8,919 bases of DNA from Peptococcaceae bacterium (GTDB lineage Bacteria > Bacillota > Dehalobacteriia > UBA7702), in assembly GCA_019415505.1 (NCBI GenBank), contig DXZC01000054.1, positions 5,544 to 14,462 on the forward strand, written 5' to 3'. Every line of letters starts with the position of its first letter. Position 1 is the stretch's first letter. The position numbers and the translations under genes are program-made. Below are positions 1 to 5,347 of this stretch, one piece after another. The notes under the pieces are model-generated. The model did no database searches. It was not told the origin of the DNA and saw only the letters and a list, made by a program, of their open reading frames with translations.

Positions 1-12
1 TATAAGAGACAG
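1..12. other. Nextera/Tn5 mosaic-end adapter remnant (left end)
   Basis: The first 12 bases, TATAAGAGACAG, equal the last 12 bases of the 19-bp hyperactive-Tn5 mosaic end used in Nextera libraries. The right end of the window carries the matching inverted piece. This is untrimmed library sequence, not genome, so the native sequence starts at about base 13. Confidence 0.93.
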
Positions 13-264
13 GAGGAAGCTCCAGTTCCTGTGGAACCTGAAGAGGCTCCGGAACCAGGAGATGTTACCGAGGCCGAAGCCCCAGAGGTAGCAGCTGAGG
101 AAGTATCCGTCAAATCCGAGTTAGAAGGAATGGCGGTCAAAGAATTGAGGAAAATGGCTCGCCAAACCGAAGGTATCGGTATAGTGGGCCGAGAAATTTC
201 CGCGGCCAATAAGAATCTACTTATACAGGAGATTACTAAGGCCAGATTGAATAACGCGAAATAA
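13..264 (+). CDS. C-terminal fragment of a protein with a Rho_N/SAP-like tail, probably a BMC shell-protein extension (5' partial)
   Basis: The reading frame is open from the first native base to a TAA at 262-264, so the 5' part is cut off by the contig edge. What remains begins with a Glu/Pro/Ala-rich, probably disordered linker of about 35 residues. A compact helical segment of about 45 residues follows, starting near 'MAVKELRKMA' and continuing through 'REISAANKNLL' to the end. The pattern of a short helix, a Lys/Arg-rich turn, Gly-Ile-x-Gly and a second helix is that of Rho N-terminal (Rho_N) or SAP-type nucleic-acid-binding domains. The following genes encode microcompartment cargo. That suggests this is the C-terminal extension of a BMC shell protein, loosely comparable with the nucleic-acid-binding tail of EutK, but no BMC domain is visible here. 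The GTG at 31 is not a credible start because its apparent Shine-Dalgarno is partly adapter. Confidence 0.6.
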   Translation, partial: EEAPVPVEPEEAPEPGDVTEAEAPEVAAEEVSVKSELEGMAVKELRKMARQTEGIGIVGREISAANKNLLIQEITKARLNNAK

Positions 265-266
265 AG

Positions 267-296
267 TTGACTAAAAAATGAGGCGTAATTTAGCAT
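267..296 (+). promoter_or_regulatory. possible internal promoter before the aldehyde dehydrogenase
   Basis: TTGACT at 267-272 and TAGCAT at 291-296 are separated by 18 nt, matching a sigma-A type -35 (5/6) and a weak -10 (4/6). The -10 lies inside the palindrome at 290-307, so promoter and palindrome may work together. This is a weak pattern match in AT-rich DNA and could be chance. Confidence 0.25.
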
Positions 297-307
297 AAAT
301 ATGCTAA
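290..307. repeat. palindrome TTAGCATA-AA-TATGCTAA (operator or weak hairpin)
   Basis: Two 8-bp arms pair perfectly around AA, in the 107-nt gap between the partial gene and the aldehyde dehydrogenase. It is followed by GTTTTATTTAG, so it could be a weak intrinsic terminator or an RNA processing/stability hairpin. It could equally be a protein-binding dyad. The stem is AT-rich, so strong termination is unlikely. Confidence 0.5.
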
Positions 308-371
308 GTTTTATTTAGTATACTTAATTCCCTTTATTCTCGGAAATAAATTACGAAAGGGGGACGATCTT

Positions 372-1844
372 TTGACTCTCGATTACGATTTAAGAATAAT
401 CCAGGAAACCCGAGACTTGGCTCGCAAAGCCAAGGAAGCCCAAGCTATTTTGGCTACCTTTTCTCAGGAAAAGCTCAATGAAATAATCAAATCCATGTCT
501 GATGCTGTAGTCGCTAATGCCGAATGGTTAGCCAGAATGGCCTGCGATGAAACAAAATATGGTATTTATGAACATAAGATTATCAAAAACACTTTTGCTG
601 GTAAAGAGGTTTATGAATACATCAAAGACATGAAAACAGCAGGCTTTATTAATGAAGATCCTGTTAACAAGGTATATGAATATGCTGTGCCGGTTGGCGT
701 TATTATGGGTATTATCCCCACTACTAACCCCACCTCCACCCTTATTCACAATGCCATGTGCGCTGTGAAAAGCGGTAATGCTATTGTGTTCTCACCCCAT
801 CCTAGCGCTGTGAAGTGTTCCGTAGCAGCGGCCCAAGTTTTAATGGACGCCGCGGCTAAAGCTGGAGCGCCAGACGGCATTATTTCTTGCCTCACCAAGG
901 TTAGCATGGAAGGGGCTGACGCCCTCATGCACAATGACAATATTGACGTTATTGTTGCTACCGGCGGCCCTGGTTTGGTTAAAGCCGCTTATAGTGCTGG
1001 TAAGCCGGCATTAGGGGTTGGCGCTGGTAATGTTCCCGCCTTTATTGAACGCACTGCCGATGTGAAAAAGGCTGTTAACGATATTGTCGTCAGCAAGACC
1101 TTTGATAATGGTATGATTTGCGCGTCTGAGCAATCTATTATTGCCGATTTACCCGTTAAAGACCAGGTTTTGGCTGAATTGAAGTCTCAGGGTTGCTACA
1201 TTATGAACGACGCTGAAGCGGAAAAAGTAGCAAAACTTATTATGACCCCTGATAATGGTATGGACGCCGGTTACGTTGGCAAAACCGCCTGCTACATTGC
1301 GGAACATGCCGGTATCACCGTGCCTGCTGGCACTAAACTCCTCATCGCTCCCATGGATGGGTACGGTAAGGAATATCCCTTGTCCCATGAAAAGCTCACC
1401 ACTGTTTTGGGCTTCTATTGCGTGAAGGATTGGCATGACGCTTGCGAACTCTGCTATGGCTTGCTGAATATTGGCGGTATTGGTCACTCCTTGGTTATTC
1501 ATAGCCAGGACGATACTATTATTCGCCGTTTTGCGGAAAAACCTGTGTCCCGTATTTTAGTAAATACCCCTGCTTCCTTAGGCGGTATTGGCTATACCAC
1601 CGGTATTGCTCCCTCTTTAACCTTGGGTTGCGGTACTTGTGGCGGCAGCAGTTTGGACCAGAACCTTACTCCCATGCATCTTATCAATGTTAAGAGGCTC
1701 ACTTATGGTCTGCGGCAACCTAATTTAGGCCAGGCAGCTTGCACAGCGCAGGCAACTCCTGCCGCTGCTCCCCAGGGTGGCGCTACTGCCGACGTTATAA
1801 CTGACGTGGTAAAACAGGTTTTAGCTCAATTACAGTCCCGGTAA
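372..1844 (+). CDS. eutE: CoA-acylating aldehyde dehydrogenase (EutE/PduP family), BMC cargo with C-terminal encapsulation peptide
   Basis: This NAD-dependent enzyme oxidises an aldehyde (acetaldehyde or propionaldehyde) with CoA to acyl-CoA. The protein is 490 residues, a single ALDH-fold domain over about residues 1-445. The catalytic Cys is Cys250 in 'NGMICASEQS', the form typical of CoA-acylating ALDHs (EutE, PduP, AdhE N-terminal half). Other family landmarks are 'GIIPTTNPTS' (about 113-122), 'VGAGNVPAF' (about 216-224) and 'GCGTCGGSS' (419-427). After residue 450 comes an Ala/Pro/Gly-rich linker and then an amphipathic helix, 'DVITDVVKQVLAQLQ' (474-488), which has the form of a BMC encapsulation peptide. 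No such helix is obvious at the N-terminus, where PduP carries it. C-terminal placement is known from glycyl-radical-type compartments. The start is TTG at 372, 8 nt after AGGGGG (358-363). The phosphotransacylase follows 11 nt downstream. The gene symbol is at family level; the natural aldehyde cannot be read from the sequence. Confidence 0.93.
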   Translation: MTLDYDLRIIQETRDLARKAKEAQAILATFSQEKLNEIIKSMSDAVVANAEWLARMACDETKYGIYEHKIIKNTFAGKEVYEYIKDMKTAGFINEDPVNKVYEYAVPVGVIMGIIPTTNPTSTLIHNAMCAVKSGNAIVFSPHPSAVKCSVAAAQVLMDAAAKAGAPDGIISCLTKVSMEGADALMHNDNIDVIVATGGPGLVKAAYSAGKPALGVGAGNVPAFIERTADVKKAVNDIVVSKTFDNGMICASEQSIIADLPVKDQVLAELKSQGCYIMNDAEAEKVAKLIMTPDNGMDAGYVGKTACYIAEHAGITVPAGTKLLIAPMDGYGKEYPLSHEKLTTVLGFYCVKDWHDACELCYGLLNIGGIGHSLVIHSQDDTIIRRFAEKPVSRILVNTPASLGGIGYTTGIAPSLTLGCGTCGGSSLDQNLTPMHLINVKRLTYGLRQPNLGQAACTAQATPAAAPQGGATADVITDVVKQVLAQLQSR

Positions 1845-1855
1845 GGGGTGATCAG

Positions 1856-2509
1856 ATGAACGAACAAGAATTAGTTACTTTGATTACTAAATTAGTCCAA
1901 GAGAAAATGAGCCAGGATATGCCCTGCACGGAAGATAATTTGGTGCCGGTCGGTATTTCCAATCATCATATTCATCTGAGCCAAGAGGACTTTGAAACCC
2001 TATTTGGCAAAGGCTCTACTATGACCCACTTTAAGGATTTGTCCCAGCCAGGACAATTCGCCTGTAAAGAGGTTATGACAGTAGTTGGTCCCGCTGGCGC
2101 CATTGAACGGGTACGCCTTTTAGGGCCGGCCAGAAAAAAAAGCCAGGTAGAAGTCTCAGTAGCGGATTGTTTTAAACTGGGAATCCAGGCTCCCTTACGG
2201 GATTCCGGTGATTTAACCGGTTCCGCCGGGGTTACTTTAGTAGGTCCTAAGGGCAGTGTTTCCTTGGACGAAGGCTGTATTATTGCCATTAAGCATATTC
2301 ATATGCACACCAGCGACGCGGCTAGACTGGGCCTCAAGGATAAGGATAAGGTTAATGTTAAAACCTGTACCCCTAGAGGTCTAATTTTCCTGGAAGTTCT
2401 TATTCGTGTCAGCGACAATTTCAAATTAGAAATGCATGTGGATATGGATGAAGCCAACGCCGCTTCCCTGAAAAACGGCGATATGGTGCAAATATTGGGA
2501 AAATGCTAA
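1856..2509 (+). CDS. pduL: PduL-type phosphate acyltransferase (phosphotransacylase), BMC cargo
   Basis: It converts acyl-CoA plus phosphate to acyl-phosphate and free CoA, allowing CoA recycling inside the compartment and later ATP formation by an acyl-phosphate kinase. The 217-residue length is normal for PduL, which is unrelated to classical Pta. Metal-binding histidines are visible in 'SNHHIHLS' (His38, His40) and 'KHIHMHTSDA' (His147, His149, His151). Arg115 in 'APLRDSG' fits the conserved active-site arginine. Two beta-barrel repeats are recognisable through 'LVPVGISNHH' and the 'LVGPKGSVSL' region. The first 20 residues ('NEQELVTLITKLVQEKM') form an amphipathic helix separated by a short linker, as expected for an N-terminal encapsulation peptide. 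ATG at 1856 is preceded by AGGGGTG (1844-1850) overlapping the upstream stop region, so translation is probably coupled to the dehydrogenase. It is the last gene of the operon. Confidence 0.95.
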   Translation: MNEQELVTLITKLVQEKMSQDMPCTEDNLVPVGISNHHIHLSQEDFETLFGKGSTMTHFKDLSQPGQFACKEVMTVVGPAGAIERVRLLGPARKKSQVEVSVADCFKLGIQAPLRDSGDLTGSAGVTLVGPKGSVSLDEGCIIAIKHIHMHTSDAARLGLKDKDKVNVKTCTPRGLIFLEVLIRVSDNFKLEMHVDMDEANAASLKNGDMVQILGKC

Positions 2510-2534
2510 TATATAAATTTATCTGTTAATAATA

Positions 2535-2556
2535 TGGGGGCCTCATGGGGCCCCCA
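2535..2556. other. GC-rich hairpin after pduL
   Basis: TGGGGGCC (2535-2542) pairs with GGCCCCCA (2549-2556) around the 6-nt loop TCATGG, beginning 26 nt after the pduL stop. The plus-strand 3' flank is AATAAAAC, with no U-tract, so on its own it is a poor terminator. It may protect the transcript 3' end or act in tandem with the terminator downstream. Confidence 0.6.
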
Positions 2557-2581
2557 ATAAAACGGTATAAGTTGTTTGGGG

Positions 2582-2620
2582 AAAACGGTGTAGCTTTGGC
2601 TATGCCGTTTTTTCTTTTCT
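2582..2620 (+). terminator. rho-independent terminator of the BMC operon
   Basis: AAAACGG (2582-2588) pairs with CCGTTTT (2605-2611) and TAGC (2591-2594) with GCTA (2599-2602). They are joined by two G-U pairs into a 13-bp stem with loop TTTG. The 3' arm runs directly into the T-rich tract TTTTTTCTTTTCT. It closes the plus-strand operon ending at 2509. Confidence 0.9.
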
Positions 2621-3168
2621 GATAATTTAGCAATGCGGTGGTGAGTATTCTCACCAGGTCATGGGGCGTATCAAATCTCTGCTACCTGCGGCCCCTTGGC
2701 GGAGGTGTTCCTCCATTTTTTGTAGGTCGAAACGAGTAACAGTATGCCCTGTAGCAGTTGGGCCATCGGTAAAATATTGGCATTAAACCTTACGATTTCA
2801 AACTCCTATAGATATTGTTGATTACAACTAGTGTTAATTCGTCCAAAGCAAGATAATTATGCACCTTGCCGATAAACCTTTCTAGGTTTTATAATTGTTT
2901 TTGCTGAGGGATTTCTTTGTTTCACTGCAACATTTTTTCCTCAGTTTTTACTGTTCCTGCCGGTAATCGTTAAGAGCATTTGGAATCGGCTGTCAGTGAG
3001 TTTTTCAAAAAACAAGTATTTCGGGTAAAATGAAGATTTATTTCTTTGTCTTGAGGTGGACTGAATTGTGGCGGGGGAATTTTTTCTCTCCCTTCTTATT
3101 ATGATGTGCAAGAAGTCTTTGCCAAAGTTTCAGGCGGGATTTTTAAATCCTTATGGAGACAAAATTAC
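2621..3168. other. non-coding/decayed stretch between the BMC operon and the HxlR locus
   Basis: I find no intact gene here. The part at 2712-2870 is a scrambled remnant of an HxlR gene and a flavoprotein gene (separate entry). Other visible structures are a perfect 7-bp hairpin, TGGTGAG-tatt-CTCACCA (2639-2656), and GGAGG-tgtt-CCTCC followed by ATTTTTTG (2701-2721), which resembles a small terminator. CTGAGG (2904-2909) can pair with CCTCAG (2939-2944), followed by T5. Short minus-strand open frames in 2941-3129 lack a good start and resemble nothing I recognise. The stretch looks like degraded accessory DNA. Confidence 0.55.
2712..2870 (-). pseudogene. chimeric remnant: HxlR-regulator fragment joined to a flavoprotein-gene fragment
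   Basis: On the minus strand, 2712-2774 matches the reverse complement of 3741-3803 in the intact flavoprotein gene at 60 of 63 positions. It encodes residues 25-44 of that protein with one amino-acid change (Ala to Pro); two of the three base changes are silent. Directly adjacent, 2781-2806 matches 3403-3428 of the intact hxlR-type gene at 23 of 26 positions, in the same orientation. About 2843-2870 resembles 3440-3468, coding for 'LISGKYKMIIL'. Between these two parts about 30 extra nt are inserted, and there is a 2-nt deletion, so the regulator frame is broken. In the intact locus the two genes diverge; here the fragments lie on one strand. This is therefore a rearranged remnant, not a simple duplication. 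Confidence 0.82.
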
Positions 3169-3196
3169 AAGAGCGCCCATTGTTTTAGACGCTCTT
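3169..3196 (-). terminator. possible terminator of the HxlR-family gene
   Basis: On the minus strand AAGAGCG and CGCTCTT form a 7-bp stem with a 14-nt loop, starting 6 nt after the regulator's stop codon. It is followed by GTAATTTTG, a poor U-tract. The position is right but the strength is doubtful. Confidence 0.4.
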
Positions 3197-3202
3197 TGAA
3201 AA

Positions 3203-3535
3203 TTACTGCCTATTATTTTCGCCCCAAATGCAGAGCAAATCCAACACTTCCATTAGGGACTTTCCCCGGTCAGTTAAGCTGTACTCAACTTTGGGCGGTA
3301 TTTGTGGGTATTCTTTGCGAAATACCAGCTCATTTGATTCTAGCTCTTTAAGGTTTGCACTTAATGTTTTGTCAGAGATTGTTTTAATGTACCTGCGCAT
3401 ATCATTAAACCTTACGGTCTCAAATTCCATAAGGCAATAAAGGATAATCATTTTATACTTGCCGCTAATGAGAGATAGGGCATAAGAAAACCCTGTGTCT
3501 GCAAAATTAGCATTTTCGATAAAGTTTTTAATCAT
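3203..3535 (-). CDS. HxlR-family winged-helix transcriptional regulator
   Basis: A 110-residue DNA-binding protein, the usual HxlR length. The conserved order is visible: 'LISGKYKMIILYCL' (22-35, first helices), 'RFNDMRRYIKTISDKTLSANLKELE' spread over 42-66 (helix-turn-helix with recognition helix), and 'YPQIPPKVEYSLTDRG' (76-91), the characteristic wing ending in the 'PP.VEYSLT..G' signature. Many HxlR proteins sense electrophiles, quinones or aldehydes through an N-terminal cysteine. That cysteine is absent here; the only cysteines are Cys34 and Cys102, so the trigger is unknown. ATG at 3535 is the only usable start, since an in-frame stop lies upstream. A GGAG lies unusually far away (17 nt), so translation may be weak. 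It diverges from the flavoprotein gene, and regulating that gene is the obvious role (inference). A decayed relative lies at about 2781-2870. Confidence 0.9.
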   Translation of the reverse strand: MIKNFIENANFADTGFSYALSLISGKYKMIILYCLMEFETVRFNDMRRYIKTISDKTLSANLKELESNELVFRKEYPQIPPKVEYSLTDRGKSLMEVLDLLCIWGENNRQ

Positions 3536-3562
3536 TATGTAATTTACACTTTCTCCAAAGAT

Positions 3563-3587
3563 AGTACCTTACATAAATGTAGGTACT
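3563..3587. promoter_or_regulatory. 25-bp dyad, likely HxlR operator
   Basis: AGTACCT (3563-3569) and AGGTACT (3581-3587) are perfect 7-bp inverted arms. Inside them ACAT (3571-3574) and ATGT (3577-3580) form a second inverted pair. The dyad touches the -35 of the flavoprotein promoter and lies in the 5' untranslated region of the regulator gene. HxlR regulators are dimers that bind inverted repeats of this size, so it is the best operator candidate and would fit repression of both genes. Confidence 0.65.
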
Positions 3588-3614
3588 TGATTATTTTCTG
3601 CTTCCTGTTAGAAT
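3587..3614 (+). promoter_or_regulatory. predicted promoter of the flavoprotein gene
   Basis: TTGATT (3587-3592) and TAGAAT (3609-3614) are spaced by 16 nt and lie about 55 nt before the start codon. The -35 abuts the dyad at 3563-3587, and the -10 overlaps the -10 of the opposing regulator promoter, so the two promoters should exclude each other. Confidence 0.5.
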
Positions 3615-3640
3615 TATAGCATAGTGAGAAAACTTGTCAA
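3613..3640 (-). promoter_or_regulatory. predicted sigma-A promoter of the HxlR-family gene
   Basis: On the minus strand, TTGACA (3640-3635) and TATAAT (3618-3613) are both perfect consensus hexamers with a 16-nt spacer. Transcription would start near 3606 and run through the dyad at 3563-3587 before reaching the start codon at 3535. Confidence 0.75.
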
Positions 3641-3669
3641 CGATTCTAAATGAGAATAGGAGAAATACC

Positions 3670-4215
3670 ATGAGCAAGAAAATTATTATCCTAAACGGCA
3701 GTCCCAGACCAAATGGGAATACTGCCGCGCTTATTCAATCTTTTACCGATGGCGCAACTGCTACAGGGCATACTGTTACTCGTTTTGACCTGCAAAAAAT
3801 GGACATTCGCCCCTGCCTTGGCTGTTGCGGCGGCGGCAAAGACGTCAACAGCCCTTGCGTACAAAAAGATGATATGCAGCAGATTTACCCCGTCTTCAAG
3901 GACGCAGACCTTGTTTGTTTGGCGTCGCCTTTGTACTACTGGACAATCAGCGGACAATTAAAGTGTGCGTTTGACCGTTTGTTTGCCGTTGCCGAGTGCG
4001 ATGAAAACCTGGCCAATCCCAGCAAAGAGAGCGTCCTGCTTATGGCAGCCGAGGGCAATGGCTTTGAAGAAACTATTTACTGGTATGATCGCCTGATGAC
4101 CCATCTTGGTTGGACCGATAAAGGCAAAGTGCTTTGTGGCGGCGTTTTCAATGTTGGCGATATTAAGGGCAATGCCAAGTTAGAGGAAGCCTATCATTTA
4201 GGGGAAAATCTCTAA
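3670..4215 (+). CDS. flavodoxin-fold NAD(P)H-dependent FMN oxidoreductase family protein
   Basis: A 181-residue protein with the flavodoxin-like fold of NADPH-dependent FMN reductases. The N-terminal beta strand and FMN phosphate loop read 'IIILNGSPRPNGNT' (5-18). A second flavin-contacting loop is 'ASPLYYWTISGQLKCAFDR' (85-103), typical of this family ('SP.Y....S..LK.F.DR'). A cysteine cluster (Cys49, Cys52, Cys53, Cys63) sits where iron-sulfur flavoproteins carry C-x2-C-x2-C-x4-7-C, but the spacing does not fit, so a 4Fe-4S cluster is not expected. ATG at 3670 is preceded by AGGAG (3658-3662) at 7-nt spacing. A start at 3634 would add 12 residues before the conserved strand, without a ribosome site. 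Divergence from the HxlR regulator suggests a stress-induced quinone, nitro-compound or disulfide reductase; the substrate is unknown. Residues 25-44 are duplicated in the remnant at 2712-2774. Confidence 0.88.
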   Translation: MSKKIIILNGSPRPNGNTAALIQSFTDGATATGHTVTRFDLQKMDIRPCLGCCGGGKDVNSPCVQKDDMQQIYPVFKDADLVCLASPLYYWTISGQLKCAFDRLFAVAECDENLANPSKESVLLMAAEGNGFEETIYWYDRLMTHLGWTDKGKVLCGGVFNVGDIKGNAKLEEAYHLGENL

Positions 4216-4516
4216 AAACAGTACACCGCAGAATAAATATACTTTTATAGTTTCTATTACTCAAGCGCCTTCTCAGCTTCTTGTTGCTTAGATATTTTTT
4301 GTCATATCCCATGAGATGGGAACCCTCTATCCCACATGCACCCTTTAAAATAGCGTAGCACAAGGTCCAACTTATCCAAGCCAGTTTAAGCTTGGATTAT
4401 GAGACGTTGTTTTCCCTTGGTTTTTCGCCTAACTTTTGTAGCTGGGCCGGTTAACGGTGGGAGTAGGGCAGAATACCCGCAAAGCTGAGTTTAGCGACCG
4501 ATGACAAACGTAAAAT
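4216..4516. other. non-coding region between convergent flavoprotein and Trp-transport genes
   Basis: I recognise no gene in this stretch. It holds small perfect hairpins: TCCCAT-gag-ATGGGA (4307-4321) and ATCCAAGC-N8-GCTTGGAT (4374-4397). A segment at 4432-4511 is closed by ACtTTTGT/ACAAAcGT pairing, with an inner CGGT/ACCG helix and a GTGGG/CCCGC hairpin. None has a good U-tract, so the flavoprotein gene has no clear terminator of its own before the bidirectional hairpin at 4517. Confidence 0.45.
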
Positions 4517-4549
4517 AACCCCCAGCTATTAGAATAGTAGCTGGGGGTT
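4517..4549 (-). terminator. strong hairpin terminator of the trp transport operon (possibly bidirectional)
   Basis: AACCCCCAGCTA (4517-4528) pairs perfectly with TAGCTGGGGGTT (4538-4549), and the stem continues with a G-U and two A-U pairs to a GAA loop. It starts 24 nt beyond the ATPase stop. On the minus strand it is followed by ATTTTAC and on the plus strand by TATCTAAC. It can serve the minus-strand operon and perhaps the convergent plus-strand gene. Confidence 0.83.
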
Positions 4550-4573
4550 TATCTAACAAAGAGGTCGTTTAAT

Positions 4574-5347
4574 TTAACGGCCTGTAGTCAAGCTAATGGT
4601 ATTAAATATATTTAAAATGTCGTCAATATCCAGTTTATCCTTGGCTTCCTGGTTTTTATCTAAGATTATTTTACCTTGGTTCATCATTATCATCCTGTTG
4701 CCATATTCTTTGGCATGGCGCAGGTTGTGGGTGACCATAATTGTGGTTAGCCCCTTTTCCCGGACAATTTTATTGGTTAACGCCATTACTGTTTCCGCTG
4801 TCTTAGGATCCAAAGCCGCCGTATGTTCATCCAAAATGAGAAAATCTAAATTCGTCATAGTGGACATTAGCAAGGCCATAGACTGACGCTGGCCGCCGGA
4901 TAAGGAACCCACCTTAACGTCAAGCTTGTTTTCTAAGCCTAAATTAAGCTTGCTGAGGGTTTCCCGGTAAAAGTCCAGCCGCTTTTTTTCAATGCCAAAA
5001 CGCAGGTTAAAGGCTTTACCCTTACAATCCGCCAGGGCAATGTTTTCTAAAATTGTTAACTGGCCGCAGGTACCCAGGGACGGATCCTGGTACACCCTGC
5101 CAATTCGGCGGCTGCGCTTGTAAGCGGGTATTTTTTTTATACTGACGTTATCCAGGAGAATATCGCCGCCTTCTATGGGAATAGCGCCGCAAATAATATT
5201 AAGCAAGGAAGTCTTGCCGCTGCCATTGGGGCCTATAACTGAGACAAATTCACCGGAATTAATGGTCAGGTAAAAATTCTTTAAGAGGATATGCTCATTG
5301 GCAGTGCCCGCATTATATATTTTTAAGATATTTTTTAATTCTAACAT
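4574..5347 (-). CDS. trpZ: ABC transporter ATP-binding protein, TrpZ-type (tryptophan uptake)
   Basis: A complete 257-residue ABC ATPase that powers the importer encoded just upstream from the cytoplasmic face. Walker A is 'GPNGSGKTS' (39-47), the Q-loop is Gln87 in 'VYQDPS', and the signature is 'LSGGQRQ' (149-155). Walker B is 'LDFLILDE' (167-174) with catalytic Glu174, and the switch histidine is His207 in 'VTHN'. All catalytic elements are intact. The ATG at 5347 overlaps the end of the permease gene by 7 nt, and GAGGG lies 7 nt before it, so translation is probably coupled. The tryptophan assignment comes from the operon and its Trp T-box, not from the ATPase itself. It is the last gene before the terminator at 4517-4549. 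Confidence 0.9.
   Translation of the reverse strand: MLELKNILKIYNAGTANEHILLKNFYLTINSGEFVSVIGPNGSGKTSLLNIICGAIPIEGGDILLDNVSIKKIPAYKRSRRIGRVYQDPSLGTCGQLTILENIALADCKGKAFNLRFGIEKKRLDFYRETLSKLNLGLENKLDVKVGSLSGGQRQSMALLMSTMTNLDFLILDEHTAALDPKTAETVMALTNKIVREKGLTTIMVTHNLRHAKEYGNRMIMMNQGKIILDKNQEAKDKLDIDDILNIFNTISLTTGR

Noticed and set aside
31..264. Stand-alone 77-residue gene starting at GTG 31 with a good Shine-Dalgarno
   Set aside because: The Shine-Dalgarno includes adapter bases, and the frame is open through to the contig edge, so it is the end of a longer gene.
1149..1502. Minus-strand open frame of 117 codons inside the aldehyde dehydrogenase gene
   Set aside because: It is the shadow of a well-conserved gene on the other strand and resembles no known protein.
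2701..2721. Functional terminator GGAGG-tgtt-CCTCC-ATTTTTT
   Set aside because: The 5-bp stem arises at the edge of the duplicated flavoprotein fragment, and its T-run is part of the copied coding sequence, so it is probably incidental.
2941..3129. Minus-strand open frame of about 62 codons with a transposase-like feel ('YLFFEKLTDSRF')
   Set aside because: It has no convincing start or ribosome site and no family I can name; length alone is compatible with chance.
3634..3669. Upstream start (3634) for the flavoprotein
   Set aside because: It overlaps the regulator promoter, lacks a Shine-Dalgarno, and adds 12 residues before the conserved first strand. ATG 3670 has AGGAG at ideal spacing.
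4163..4363. Small basic minus-strand open frame (66 codons) overlapping the flavoprotein 3' end
   Set aside because: It starts with TTG, has no ribosome site, overlaps a real gene antisense, and matches no recognisable family.
4432..4511. c-di-GMP-I or cobalamin riboswitch
   Set aside because: Short motifs (CGCAAAGC, CCGGTTAA) recall those classes, but the required conserved core blocks and order are missing, and there is no downstream gene on that strand.
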